A stretch of 25,969 nucleotides of DNA from Candidatus Segatella violae (GTDB lineage: Bacteria; Bacteroidota; Bacteroidia; Bacteroidales; Bacteroidaceae), in assembly GCA_002440225.1 (NCBI GenBank), contig DJSH01000078.1, positions 1 to 25,969 on the forward strand, read 5' to 3'. This document shows positions 1 to 7,842 of the stretch, in pieces. The notes below the pieces were generated by a model. The model made no database searches. It was not told the origin of the DNA and worked only from the letters and a program-made list of their open reading frames with translations. The position numbers were made by a program, and so were the translations under genes. How positions within the stretch are numbered: position 1 is the first letter of the stretch; each line of letters starts with the position of its first letter.

Positions 1-19
1 TCGATTCCCCTATCGACTA
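1..19 (+). tRNA. 3' end of a tRNA, probably tRNA-Glu (truncated by window edge)
   Basis: The first bases read as the end of a T-loop (TCGATT), a T-stem 3' strand (CCCCT), a 7-nt acceptor 3' strand (ATCGACT) and discriminator A. From memory, Bacteroidales tRNA-Glu ends in a very similar string, with a G1-U72 wobble and no encoded CCA, and this fits that pattern. The 5' part and anticodon lie outside the window, so the identity is inferred from the tail only. A short T-run follows at about 25-29. Confidence 0.5.
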
Positions 20-104
20 CAAGTGTTTTTCATGTATTAATTGAGATTGTTTAAGCTTGCATTTAGTCCTTGTGACTACTGCAAGTTATTTTTTTGCCCT
101 TTTA

Positions 105-136
105 TTTGGTCATCTCCCCTATTTACAGTATCTTTG
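105..136 (+). promoter_or_regulatory. Bacteroidota-type promoter for the T9SS plug gene
   Basis: TTTG at 105-108 is followed after 20 bp by TATCTTTG at 129-136, matching the -33/-7 pattern of the Bacteroidota primary sigma factor. Transcription would start around 139-142, at or just before the ATG at 142, so the mRNA may be almost leaderless. Confidence 0.6.
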
Positions 137-141
137 CAAGT

Positions 142-1377
142 ATGAAAAGACGTATTCTCCTCCTCTCAGCATGGTTTCTTCTGGCCTTGCCAGTTATGGC
201 ACAGCGCCACGAGACCTACAATCAGCGCATAGCTACCCTGCAAGTGGTGGCAGGCACCGATTGGCTCAGCATGCCCATCACCCAGCTTGACGGCAATCCC
301 ATCAACATCGACTTCGATGATCTCACCCACGAGTATCATCGCTATACCTACAAGATAGAGCATTGCGATGCCGACTGGAACGTTTCGCAAGGACTCTTCG
401 AAAGCGATTATCTTCAGGGATTCAACGGAGATCTCGTCATAGACAACGTAGAGTCATCCGTCAACACCAATCATCTCTACACCCATTATCACCTCGCCAT
501 TCCCAATGAAAACTGTCACATCACCATGAGTGGCAACTACAAGCTCACCGTTTATGACGATAACGCAGAGGCAGGGAAGGGAAAAATGCTCACCGCCTGT
601 TTCATGGTAGCAAAACCCTTGGTGAACGTAGGGATAGAAGCCACCACGTCAACCGACATCGACACGCAGCAGGAGCACCAACAAGTAAGGATGACACTGA
701 ACCATCACAACCTGCGGCTCACCCATCCGAATCAGATAAAGACCGTGGTTCTACAGAACGGCAGGTGGGACAATTGCGTAACCAATGCTCGTCCCGACTA
801 CACGAGCGATACACAGATGGCTTGGCAACATGTGAGACAGTTCATCTTTCAGGGGGGCAATGAATATAGAAAATTTGAGTTCTTGGATGTCGACCATCCA
901 ACGATGGGCATCGACGACATCCGCTGGGACGGCAAAGACTATCACGTCTACCTGCAACCAGACATGCCTCGCCCCAACTATACACACGACGAGGTGGCGC
1001 AAGGAGCCTTCTATGTGCGCAATAGCGACAACGAAGAAAACAACACGGCGAGCGACTACGCCCTTGTACACTTCACGTTGCAAGCACCACGCCAACAAGG
1101 AGAAGTCTATGTCAATGCCAACTGGACTAACGACAGTTTTCTCCCAAAATACAAGATGAGCTACGAGGCAAGTGACCACAGCTATCATCTCACACTCCCA
1201 TTGAAACAGGGATATTACAGCTATCAATATCTCGTGCTCAAGCCAGATGGCAAGACTGCGCCCGTAAGCAGCGAGGGAAATTTCTATCAGACTCACAACA
1301 CCTATCAGGCGCTCGTCTACTATCGTGGAACCAGCGACCGAGCCGACCGCCTCGTGGGATTCGCCACGACAAAATAA
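142..1377 (+). CDS. Type IX secretion system plug protein (DUF5103 family)
   Basis: This 411-residue protein begins with a clear signal peptide (MKRR, then a Leu-rich core ending in PVMAQ), so it is exported to the periplasm or outer membrane. The rest resembles the DUF5103 family, now called the T9SS plug: a beta-rich N-terminal domain with the segment HRYTYKIEHCDADW and a C-terminal domain rich in aromatic beta-strands (YYSYQYLVLKPDG). In characterised T9SS this family closes the lateral opening of the SprA/Sov translocon until substrate and PorV engage. The start at 142 is chosen over the in-frame ATG at 94 because it gives a proper signal peptide and lies just downstream of the promoter; an mRNA from that promoter cannot include the ATG at 94. 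The gene is monocistronic and converges on the Rnf operon. The family assignment comes from remembered sequence features, not a search. Confidence 0.8.
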   Translation: MKRRILLLSAWFLLALPVMAQRHETYNQRIATLQVVAGTDWLSMPITQLDGNPINIDFDDLTHEYHRYTYKIEHCDADWNVSQGLFESDYLQGFNGDLVIDNVESSVNTNHLYTHYHLAIPNENCHITMSGNYKLTVYDDNAEAGKGKMLTACFMVAKPLVNVGIEATTSTDIDTQQEHQQVRMTLNHHNLRLTHPNQIKTVVLQNGRWDNCVTNARPDYTSDTQMAWQHVRQFIFQGGNEYRKFEFLDVDHPTMGIDDIRWDGKDYHVYLQPDMPRPNYTHDEVAQGAFYVRNSDNEENNTASDYALVHFTLQAPRQQGEVYVNANWTNDSFLPKYKMSYEASDHSYHLTLPLKQGYYSYQYLVLKPDGKTAPVSSEGNFYQTHNTYQALVYYRGTSDRADRLVGFATTK

Positions 1378-1380
1378 AAA

Positions 1381-1445
1381 TGCGCCCTGTAAGGGCAAAA
1401 GCATTACCTTTCAAGAGATAAACGCTTTTGCCCTTACAGGGCGCA
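1381..1445 (-). terminator. Strong hairpin, intrinsic terminator of the Rnf operon
   Basis: Positions 1381-1402 and 1424-1445 form a perfect 22-bp inverted repeat around a 21-nt loop. Read on the minus strand, the hairpin follows rnfA and is followed directly by TTTTTATTTT (complement of 1371-1380), as in a classical intrinsic terminator. On the plus strand it starts three bases after the T9SS gene's stop codon but lacks a good T-run, so it may act mainly on Rnf transcripts. The right arm is also the first unit of the dispersed repeat at 1424-1508. Confidence 0.7.
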
Positions 1446-1508
1446 AATTTGCATACCCATCACCTAAGGCGTTGCCCTTAGGCTAGGTGCTTCTGCCCTT
1501 TCAGGACG
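1424..1508 (+). repeat. Dispersed structured repeat, copy A
   Basis: The order is unit 1 (GCTTTTGCCCTTACAGGGCG, 1424-1443), a spacer, a stem-loop CCTAAGG/CCTTAGG (1463-1482), the linker CTAGGTGCTT, and unit 2 (from 1489, a diverged version of unit 1). Units 1 and 2 start exactly 65 bp apart. The same architecture with the same 65-bp period recurs at 25887-25969. No ORF runs through it convincingly. Confidence 0.75.
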
Positions 1509-1514
1509 TAGAGA

Positions 1515-2117
1515 CTATTCCAACCCAAACAGAGCTTTCAATCCACCGTCCACTCCAGAGAATCCCATGAAGGCAAGGCTCAAGAGCGAAGCTGTAACCA
1601 AGACAATGGCCATACCTTGCATGCCTTTTGGAATGCGAACCAATGCCTGTTGCTCACGAATGCCAGCGAAGACGATAAGCGCCAACGCAAAACCAAGAGC
1701 GGTAGAGAATGCATAAACCACACTCTCCAACAGATTGAAATCTTTCTGGATTACCAAGATGGCAACACCCAGCACGGCACAGTTGGTTGTGATAAGAGGC
1801 AAGAAGATACCAAGCGCCTGATAGAGCGCTGGCGACACTTTCTTCAAGATAATCTCCACCATCTGCACCAATGCAGCAATCACAAGGATGAACGCCAAGG
1901 TCTGTAAATATTGCAAGCCAAATGGGTCGAGCACATATTTCTGTACGAGCCATGTGATGATGGTAGCCAAGGTCAAGACAAAGGCAATGGCACCACCCAT
2001 ACCGATGGCAGTATCAATCTTCTTCGATACGCCCAGGAACGGACAGATACCGAGGAACTGCGACAATACGATGTTGTTGACGAATATCGCTGAGATAAAT
2101 ATCAATAAATATTCCAT
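1515..2117 (-). CDS. rnfA: Rnf complex subunit RnfA
   Basis: This is an integral membrane subunit of the Rnf complex, which couples electron transfer between reduced ferredoxin and NAD+ to Na+ or H+ translocation. The 200-residue length is normal, with about six hydrophobic segments. Recognisable family motifs are the N-terminal NNIVLSQFLGICPFLGVS and LPLITTNCAVLG, whose Cys residues are thought to hold the intramembrane Fe-S cluster shared with RnfE. It is the last gene of the operon, 13 nt after rnfE, with a good Shine-Dalgarno (GGAGGAA) before the ATG. The terminator hairpin at 1381-1445 follows. Confidence 0.95.
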   Translation of the reverse strand: MEYLLIFISAIFVNNIVLSQFLGICPFLGVSKKIDTAIGMGGAIAFVLTLATIITWLVQKYVLDPFGLQYLQTLAFILVIAALVQMVEIILKKVSPALYQALGIFLPLITTNCAVLGVAILVIQKDFNLLESVVYAFSTALGFALALIVFAGIREQQALVRIPKGMQGMAIVLVTASLLSLAFMGFSGVDGGLKALFGLE

Positions 2118-2130
2118 ATCTTATTCCTCC

Positions 2131-2715
2131 TTATTTCTTTACCTTATTAAATATTGCAATGAGATAACCCAATGTGAGGAATGCTCCTGGAGGCAAGATG
2201 AACACCAAGATGTTGGTGGTCTCAGGCAAAAGAGCCACACCGAAGAGGCTGCCCGCTCCCAGAATCTCACGCACACAACCCAGCAAAGTCAATGCAAGGG
2301 TGAATCCCAAGCCACAGCCCAAGCCGTCGAAGAGACTTGCCACAGGAGAGTTCTTTGCGGCAAAACTCTCAGCACGTCCCAGAATGATACAGTTCACCAC
2401 AATCAGAGGGATATAGATGCCCAATGCCTGGTTGATGCTGTCGGGAGCGTATGCGCTCATAAACATCTGCAGGATGGTTACGAAGGCAGCTATCACAACG
2501 ATGAACACTGGGATGCGCACCATATCCGGCGTTATCTTCTTGATACAAGAAATCACAAAGTTGGTACAAATCAGCACCGCCATTGTAGCCAATCCCATGG
2601 AGAGACCATTGATGGCACTGGTGGTGGTGGCCAAGGTAGGACACATACCGAGGAGCAACACGAAGGTAGGGTTCTCCTTGATGAGTCCGTTCATCAAAAT
2701 CTTAATATTACTCAT
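2131..2715 (-). CDS. rnfE: Rnf complex subunit RnfE
   Basis: This 194-residue membrane protein is a paralogue of RnfA with inverted topology. It shows the family signature ENPTFVLLLGMCPTLATTTSA near the N-terminus and IPLIVVNCIILGRAE in the middle. The Cys in each motif is the probable ligand of the [2Fe-2S] cluster at the RnfA/RnfE interface. The name RnfE rather than RnfA follows from the TLATTT motif and its place after rnfG. The gap to rnfG is 6 nt. Confidence 0.95.
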   Translation of the reverse strand: MSNIKILMNGLIKENPTFVLLLGMCPTLATTTSAINGLSMGLATMAVLICTNFVISCIKKITPDMVRIPVFIVVIAAFVTILQMFMSAYAPDSINQALGIYIPLIVVNCIILGRAESFAAKNSPVASLFDGLGCGLGFTLALTLLGCVREILGAGSLFGVALLPETTNILVFILPPGAFLTLGYLIAIFNKVKK

Positions 2716-2721
2716 ATCGGC

Positions 2722-3354
2722 TTATCCTTTCTTTACTTTAGTGGCACCGCTCTCGCCATCCACGCCCTTGTGGGTATAGGCAGCGTATGCCTGGTTAATA
2801 GCCTTGAGGAAAGCACGGCTGGTGATGGTAGATGCGGTGATGGCATCCACGGCATTCCCACTCTTGTCGTCTTTGCTCACGTGCAGGTCGCCCTCCTTCG
2901 GATTCTTGCCTATCACGCAGCCCTTTCCATCTTTCTGAAACCATGTGGCAGCCTTCGCACCGAGACCAGGAGTCTCCGATGTCTGAAGGATGGTGTAACC
3001 CAAGATGTTACCCTCGCTGTCGAAACCTACGAGCACCTTGAGGTCGCCGCCAAATCCGCCCGTCACACTTTCCACGGCAGCACCGAGTTCCTTGCCGCTC
3101 TTGTCAGAGCATTTGTGGATGGTAAACTTCACCTGCTTGCCGTCGATGGTCTGCTCCACCTCCTCTGGCTCAGCCACCTGTAGTTCTTCTGTTCCCATCA
3201 CACTCTTGATACCGGCAGCGAGCGATTTCTCGGCCTTCTCGGCGATAGGTCCAGATGTGATATGGTTGACATATGCAAGAATGGCACCTACGATGAGAGC
3301 CACGCCCACGAGCACGACAACCATGTTCTTCAATGATGATTCTAATTTCTGCAT
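2722..3354 (-). CDS. rnfG: Rnf complex subunit RnfG, FMN-binding
   Basis: This 210-residue protein has one N-terminal membrane anchor (about residues 10-28) and an extracytoplasmic FMN_bind domain. SETPGLGAKA lies near residue 126. The covalent flavin site is D-A-I-T-A-S-T-I-T-S at about 170-179, with T176 in the position of the flavinylated Thr; the usual S-G-A-T reads T-A-S-T here. The FMN would be attached by an ApbE transferase, which is not in this window. A GGAGGA Shine-Dalgarno precedes the ATG, and rnfD ends 12 nt upstream. The C-terminus is Lys-rich. Confidence 0.93.
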   Translation of the reverse strand: MQKLESSLKNMVVVLVGVALIVGAILAYVNHITSGPIAEKAEKSLAAGIKSVMGTEELQVAEPEEVEQTIDGKQVKFTIHKCSDKSGKELGAAVESVTGGFGGDLKVLVGFDSEGNILGYTILQTSETPGLGAKAATWFQKDGKGCVIGKNPKEGDLHVSKDDKSGNAVDAITASTITSRAFLKAINQAYAAYTHKGVDGESGATKVKKG

Positions 3355-3366
3355 GTCTTTTCCTCC

Positions 3367-4368
3367 TTATTTCTTGACAGGCTTCTCACCGAAGCGCTTT
3401 GGTTTGACGTATGTATTAATAAGAGGTGTGAACGCATTCATGATGAGAATGGCGAACGACATACCTTCTGGATAGCTACCCCAGTTGCGGATGACGATGG
3501 TAAGCAAACCGATGCACACACCATAGATGAGCTGGCCCTTGTGAGTCATTGGCGATGTGACATAATCGGTTGCCATGAAGATGGCGCCGAGCATCAATCC
3601 ACCACTCAGGATGACGGTGAATGGGTTGGCATAGATAGGGTTGGCCAAGTGCATCAATCCGCTCAACACGAAGACGGTGGCGATGATGCTCACTGGGATG
3701 TGCCAGGTAATCACCTTCTTCCAGAGCATGTAAGCCAAACCTAGCAAGAGGGCAATGGCGCAAACCTCGCCCGTAGTTCCTGCGCCGAATCCGTCGCCAG
3801 TAGCCCCAAAGAGCAAGCTGAGCGAATCAGGCAACTTATCCAAGAGTGAACTGTCGCCCGTCTTGATGGCAGTCTTCATGATGGCAAGCGGAGTGGCAGC
3901 CGTAGTGGCATCGGTGTAACTCATCATCTGTCCAGCAACAGGCCAAGAGGTCATCTGGGCAGGAAAACTGACGAGCAAGAAGCAACGTCCCACCAATGCG
4001 GGATTGAAAGGATTGTTGCCCAGACCACCGAAAGTCATCTTGCCCACACCGATGGCAAACAAGGCACCAATGATGATGATCCAGAGCGGAAGGTTGCTAG
4101 GCAAGTTCATGCCGAGCAAGAGACCTGTGATGATGGCGGAACCATCGGTCAGGCTTGTCTCCGTCTTGAGGAGATATTTAGTTATTGCCCACTCAAAGAA
4201 CAAGCAGGCAGCCACAGAGGTGAGCAGAACGACTGCAGAACCAATGCCGAAGAAATAGAGCGATGCGAGGATGGCTGGCACGAGGGCAATGATTACCCCG
4301 TACATATTCTTCTCCACGCTCTCATTGCCATGGGCATGTGGCGATAATGAAACGATTAATTTTCCCAT
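3367..4368 (-). CDS. rnfD: Rnf complex subunit RnfD, flavin-carrying membrane subunit
   Basis: This 333-residue polytopic protein belongs to the NqrB/RnfD family. It shows GGLGNNPFNPALVGR (about 114-128) and T-A-A-T-P-L (156-161), where T159 corresponds to the covalently flavinylated Thr of the S-G-A-T-P-L motif. The later segment GAIFMATDYVTSPMT is also typical. It passes electrons across the membrane between RnfG flavin and the RnfA/E cluster. It lies 33 nt after rnfC and 12 nt before rnfG. Confidence 0.95.
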   Translation of the reverse strand: MGKLIVSLSPHAHGNESVEKNMYGVIIALVPAILASLYFFGIGSAVVLLTSVAACLFFEWAITKYLLKTETSLTDGSAIITGLLLGMNLPSNLPLWIIIIGALFAIGVGKMTFGGLGNNPFNPALVGRCFLLVSFPAQMTSWPVAGQMMSYTDATTAATPLAIMKTAIKTGDSSLLDKLPDSLSLLFGATGDGFGAGTTGEVCAIALLLGLAYMLWKKVITWHIPVSIIATVFVLSGLMHLANPIYANPFTVILSGGLMLGAIFMATDYVTSPMTHKGQLIYGVCIGLLTIVIRNWGSYPEGMSFAILIMNAFTPLINTYVKPKRFGEKPVKK

Positions 4369-4401
4369 TTTCTTTATTCAATGTGTATTTCGTAAGATGA
4401 A

Positions 4402-5754
4402 TTACTTCTTGGCATTACGAGCCTTGATGATGCCCATCACCGCACCCTTGCCGGCAAGGATGTTGTCGAGGATAGGACGATGAGAAGGACAGGTAAACTG
4501 GCACGAGCCACAAGAGATACATGAGGTGACGTCCTCTGCCTCCAGTCGCTCATAATCCTTCATCACGCTCAGTGTGGCGAGCAAGTAAGGCTCCAATCCC
4601 ATCGGGCAAGCCTCCACGCACTTGGCACAGCGAATACATGGCTGCACCTTCTTGCGATGAGCCTCGGCATCGGTGAGGATGGTGATGGAGTTGGTACCCT
4701 TGGTCACTGGCACGTCGAGGCTAATCACAGCCTTGCCCATCATAGGTCCACCAGCCAGCACCTTGTTGTCGCCCTCAGGCAGACCGCCACATGCCTCTAT
4801 CATCTGAGAGAACGGCGTACCCATGCGAACGAGGAAGTTGCCAGGATTCTTCACTTGCTTACCAGTCACGGTAGTATAACGCTCAAAGAGAGGCTTATGC
4901 TTCATCACCGCCTGATAGACAGCGAAGGCAGTACCCACATTCTGAACGATTGCGCCCACGTTTACCGGAATGGCAGGAGGCGCAGGAACCTGACGGCGAA
5001 TCACGGCATCTACCAACTGCTTCTCACCTCCCTGCGGATATTTCTTGGCAAGCGGAACAATCTCGATGCGACTGTCGCCAGCAGTTTTCTCCTCGAAAAG
5101 CTTGATGGCAGCAGGCTTGTTGTCCTCGATTCCGATGTATCCCTTCTCCACCTTGGCTGCCTTCATCAAGAGGTTCAATCCCACGAGAATCTCGTCGGCA
5201 TGTTCCATCATGAGTCGGTAGTCGGCAGTGATATAAGGCTCACATTCCACGCCATTGATGATGACGCACTCTGCCTTGGCACCTGGAGGAGGACAAAGCT
5301 TGATAAAGGTAGGGAAACCAGCGCCACCCATACCGGTGACACCAGCCACCTTGATGCGCTCCACGATTTCCTCAGGGGTAAGCTCAGGATGAGCCTCCAA
5401 GGTTTCCAACTTATCGGAGCGGTCGATGCTCTCCTCCCACTCGTCGCCATCCACGTTGATGATGATGCAAGGCTTGCGATAACCTGTTGCGTCGATGGAA
5501 GTGTCAACCTTAAAAACAGTTCCTGATACGGAACTATAAATAGGAGCACTTACGAAGCCACCAGCCTCAGCTATCAAAGTACCCACCTTCACCTTGTCGC
5601 CCTTGGCAACCACAGGCTTGGCTGGCGCACCGATGTGCTGACCGAGCGGGAAGATGGCCTGCTTAGGGAGCGCAGCCACCTGGGTAGCCATCTCGGCTGT
5701 TATCTTATTCTCTTCTGGGTGTACACCACCTATTCTAAATGTTCTCAAATTCAT
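4402..5754 (-). CDS. rnfC: Rnf complex subunit RnfC, NADH-binding, two [4Fe-4S]
   Basis: This 450-residue peripheral subunit carries the NAD(H)/FMN site. The N-terminal domain holds the Gly-rich loop GMGGAGFPT (141-149). The C-terminus has two ferredoxin-type motifs, with Cys at 373, 376, 379 and 383 and at 412, 415, 418 and 422. The frame is open to an ATG at 5883, but the start at 5754 is chosen: MNLRTFRIGG is the normal family start, GGAGGA lies just upstream, and the ATG overlaps the rnfB stop as ATGA, a coupling arrangement. The upstream extension would lie inside rnfB and is Cys-rich shadow sequence. Confidence 0.95.
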   Translation of the reverse strand: MNLRTFRIGGVHPEENKITAEMATQVAALPKQAIFPLGQHIGAPAKPVVAKGDKVKVGTLIAEAGGFVSAPIYSSVSGTVFKVDTSIDATGYRKPCIIINVDGDEWEESIDRSDKLETLEAHPELTPEEIVERIKVAGVTGMGGAGFPTFIKLCPPPGAKAECVIINGVECEPYITADYRLMMEHADEILVGLNLLMKAAKVEKGYIGIEDNKPAAIKLFEEKTAGDSRIEIVPLAKKYPQGGEKQLVDAVIRRQVPAPPAIPVNVGAIVQNVGTAFAVYQAVMKHKPLFERYTTVTGKQVKNPGNFLVRMGTPFSQMIEACGGLPEGDNKVLAGGPMMGKAVISLDVPVTKGTNSITILTDAEAHRKKVQPCIRCAKCVEACPMGLEPYLLATLSVMKDYERLEAEDVTSCISCGSCQFTCPSHRPILDNILAGKGAVMGIIKARNAKK

Positions 5755-6638
5755 GCTTGTTCCTCCTTCTTTTCTTCGGCAGGAGCAGCCTCTACAGCTG
5801 GCTTTGCCTTCTTTACAGGAAAGTTTACTTTTACCATGGCACCTGTTGGGCACTCCTCGACACACTTGGTACACATGCGGCACTTGTTGAAATCAACATA
5901 AGCCACATTGTTCTCGATGGTGATAGCCTCAAACTTGCAGGCTTTCTGGCACTTACCACATCCAATGCAAGCAACGCTACAAGCCTTCTTGGCAACGGCG
6001 CCCTTGTCCTTGTTCACACACTGCACATACACACGGCGACCCTTAGGACCCTTCTTTCTGAGTTCGATGATGTGTCGAGGGCAAGCTCTGGAGCAAGCGC
6101 CACATCCGCCACACATCTCTTCGTCCACCTCAGGCAATCCCGTCTCAGGATTGATGCTGATGGCTCCAAACTGGCAGGCAGCCACACAGTCGCCACAGCC
6201 CAGGCATCCAAATCCGCAGCCAGTTTCGCCAGCACCACAAGAGTTCATGGCAGCACAAGTGTGCAAGCCATCATACTCAGCGATGCGAGGACGATGCTCG
6301 CAAGAACCATTACAACGAACCACTGCCACCTTAGGCTCCGTATTGGCGACGGCGATGCCGAGCAAGTCGGCTACCTTTCCCATCACATCGGCTCCACCCA
6401 CTGGGCACATCAAGCCTTCGATACTGCCATTGTCGGCACCCTTTACCAAGGCGGCAGCCATGCCCGAACATCCGGCAAAGCCACAGCCGCCACAGTTGGC
6501 ACCAGGCAGAATCTCACTCACCTGTCCCAGTCGAGGATCCTCTTCGACGGCAAATTTCTTGGACACTCCGAAGAGCACCAGCGCAGCAATAAGTGCAATG
6601 GCGCCGAGTACCAAGATTGCAATCAAAATGAAATTCAT
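5751..6638 (-). CDS. rnfB: Rnf complex subunit RnfB, multi-cluster ferredoxin oxidoreductase
   Basis: This 295-residue protein has one N-terminal hydrophobic anchor (about 3-24). Next come the Fe-S domain with C49, C52, C57 and C78 (NCGGCGFAGC) and a run of CxxCxxC ferredoxin motifs around 141-155, 176-186, 224-234 and 253-263. It accepts electrons from soluble ferredoxin and passes them into the complex. The C-terminus is a charged Ala/Pro/Lys/Glu tail, as in many Bacteroidota RnfB proteins. It follows rseC by 39 nt and overlaps rnfC by 4 nt. Confidence 0.95.
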   Translation of the reverse strand: MNFILIAILVLGAIALIAALVLFGVSKKFAVEEDPRLGQVSEILPGANCGGCGFAGCSGMAAALVKGADNGSIEGLMCPVGGADVMGKVADLLGIAVANTEPKVAVVRCNGSCEHRPRIAEYDGLHTCAAMNSCGAGETGCGFGCLGCGDCVAACQFGAISINPETGLPEVDEEMCGGCGACSRACPRHIIELRKKGPKGRRVYVQCVNKDKGAVAKKACSVACIGCGKCQKACKFEAITIENNVAYVDFNKCRMCTKCVEECPTGAMVKVNFPVKKAKPAVEAAPAEEKKEEQA

Positions 6639-6677
6639 AATTGTTTTTATTGTTTTGTTTATATTCTTGTTCTATTC

Positions 6678-7100
6678 TTATTCACGCTCTCGCTCAATGG
6701 CGAAGCTCAGGCGGTTCTTGATTTTTCCTCTCAGCAGATAGAGCCCTATATAATAAGGTATAAGCACCCCAAGAGCCGACACCGCAGCCAAGCCCTCCGA
6801 AAGGGTGGTCTTCAGCACCACCACCAAAGCCACCACCATCAGCGCCAAAGGCAACAGATAGCCATAAAGGCTGGCACGGAATCCGACGGCAGCGTCAGCC
6901 ACCACCACTACCCTGTCGCCCACCCGATAGCCATCGGCATGCTCTGTATTCACCTCGACGATTTTCTCTTTCGTCTCCGAGGCGTTGCAGTGAGCTGCCA
7001 CTTTGCAGGCACTACAAGCCGAAGCCTGCATGATGCGTACGCACACGCAGCCATTTCCAATACTTTCAATAACGCCCGAATGTTTTATCTTGTTGCTCAT
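6678..7100 (-). CDS. RseC/MucC-family protein at the head of the Rnf operon
   Basis: This 140-residue protein has an N-terminal domain with CVCVRI and the Cys motif CSACKVAAHC (about 29-38), then two membrane helices near residues 80-122 and a basic C-terminal end. This is the layout of the RseC/MucC family (PF04246), implicated with Rnf homologues in reducing the SoxR Fe-S cluster in E. coli. As first gene of an rnf operon it is standard in Bacteroidota, where it probably helps Rnf assembly or redox maintenance. That role is inferred from synteny. Confidence 0.85.
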   Translation of the reverse strand: MSNKIKHSGVIESIGNGCVCVRIMQASACSACKVAAHCNASETKEKIVEVNTEHADGYRVGDRVVVVADAAVGFRASLYGYLLPLALMVVALVVVLKTTLSEGLAAVSALGVLIPYYIGLYLLRGKIKNRLSFAIERERE

Positions 7101-7134
7101 TTGTAATGTCGAGTTTACAATTCATAATCGAATG

Positions 7135-7165
7135 CAAAGGTAATATTTTATTTAGAAATGGCAAA
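7135..7165 (-). promoter_or_regulatory. Promoter of the rseC-rnfBCDGEA operon
   Basis: On the minus strand TTTG (complement of 7162-7165) is followed after 19 bp by TACCTTTG (complement of 7135-7142), a full Bacteroidota -33/-7 match. Transcription would start near 7130, giving a leader of about 30 nt before the rseC ATG. No other good promoter is seen between the operon's genes. Confidence 0.75.
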
Positions 7166-7277
7166 CAAAATCAGCAAGAAAATGAGTAAAAAGCTCCGTA
7201 AACGTTTTCTAATCCCCTCTCCACAGCCCGTTAATCAAAGATATTTGCACTATTCCTGCATTTTTTCTTTCAACTTC

Positions 7278-7308
7278 TTTGGCAGTAATAAAAATTTATG
7301 TATCTTTG
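7278..7308 (+). promoter_or_regulatory. Promoter of the acidic-protein gene
   Basis: TTTG at 7278-7281, a 19-bp spacer and TATCTTTG at 7301-7308 match the Bacteroidota consensus. The predicted start near 7313 leaves a leader of about 48 nt. Together with the Rnf promoter this explains most of the 260-bp divergent intergenic region; no small gene is evident there. Confidence 0.7.
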
Positions 7309-7360
7309 CAATACGAATCAAGCCGAAGGCAAAGCTAGAGGCGAAACTAAAAACGAAAAT

Positions 7361-7813
7361 ATGGAAATGACAGAACAAACCATCCAGCAAGTAGAGCGAT
7401 TCCTGAGAAAGGTAGCTCAGAAGTTCCCAGCGCCAACCACCGACGATGAGACCTCCATGTTGACCGACATCCACGTGAGAGTGACGCAAGACAGCGGAGA
7501 GCTCCTCGCCTTCGATGACGATGACAACGAGATTACCCGTTGTGTCGTGGAACAATGGATAGACAACAAGGATGAGAATTTCTATGATGAGATAGCCAAG
7601 CAGTTGCGCGACCTTCTCCGCAAGAATGCCGCCCTAGTAGACAATCTCGGCATCCTGAAACCCTACAGTTTTGTGCTGGAAGACGATGACAAGGAGAATC
7701 TGGGCGAGCTCTATCTTGCCGACGACGACACCATCATCGTAGGGGGCGACTTGATGGAAGGTCTGGACAACGACCTCGACGATTTCCTCGACAATCTGCT
7801 CAAGGAGCAATAA
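7361..7813 (+). CDS. Acidic protein of unknown function
   Basis: I do not recognise a named family. The product is 150 residues from the ATG at 7361 (an alternative ATG lies at 7367), with no signal peptide or membrane segment, so it is probably cytosolic. It is very acidic, with Asp/Glu clusters such as AFDDDDNE, VLEDDDKE and LADDD, and its C-terminal third (GLDNDLDDFLDNLLKEQ) looks amphipathic. An ATG upstream in the same frame at 7298 is rejected because it lies inside the promoter. Codon use resembles the neighbouring housekeeping genes. The promoter upstream and hairpin downstream mark it as a single-gene unit. Confidence 0.75.
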   Translation: MEMTEQTIQQVERFLRKVAQKFPAPTTDDETSMLTDIHVRVTQDSGELLAFDDDDNEITRCVVEQWIDNKDENFYDEIAKQLRDLLRKNAALVDNLGILKPYSFVLEDDDKENLGELYLADDDTIIVGGDLMEGLDNDLDDFLDNLLKEQ

Positions 7814-7842
7814 GCGAAGCTATCGCAAGGACATATAAACAG

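Noticed and set aside
1888..3183. 431-codon plus-strand open frame opposite rnfA, rnfE and rnfG
   Set aside because: It is antisense to three clearly recognised Rnf genes and its translation is His/Gln/Thr-rich with no domain; it is a by-product of their codon use.
5755..5883. N-terminal extension of RnfC by 43 residues
   Set aside because: The extension is rnfB sequence in another frame; family start, Shine-Dalgarno and the ATGA overlap all point to 5754.
5739..7106. 455-codon plus-strand open frame opposite rnfB and rseC
   Set aside because: Antisense to well-supported genes, low-complexity His/Ser/Ala translation, no promoter or start context.
7158..7370. 70-codon plus-strand frame starting MANKISKKMSKK
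   Set aside because: It runs through the divergent promoter region and both promoter boxes and into the start of the next gene.
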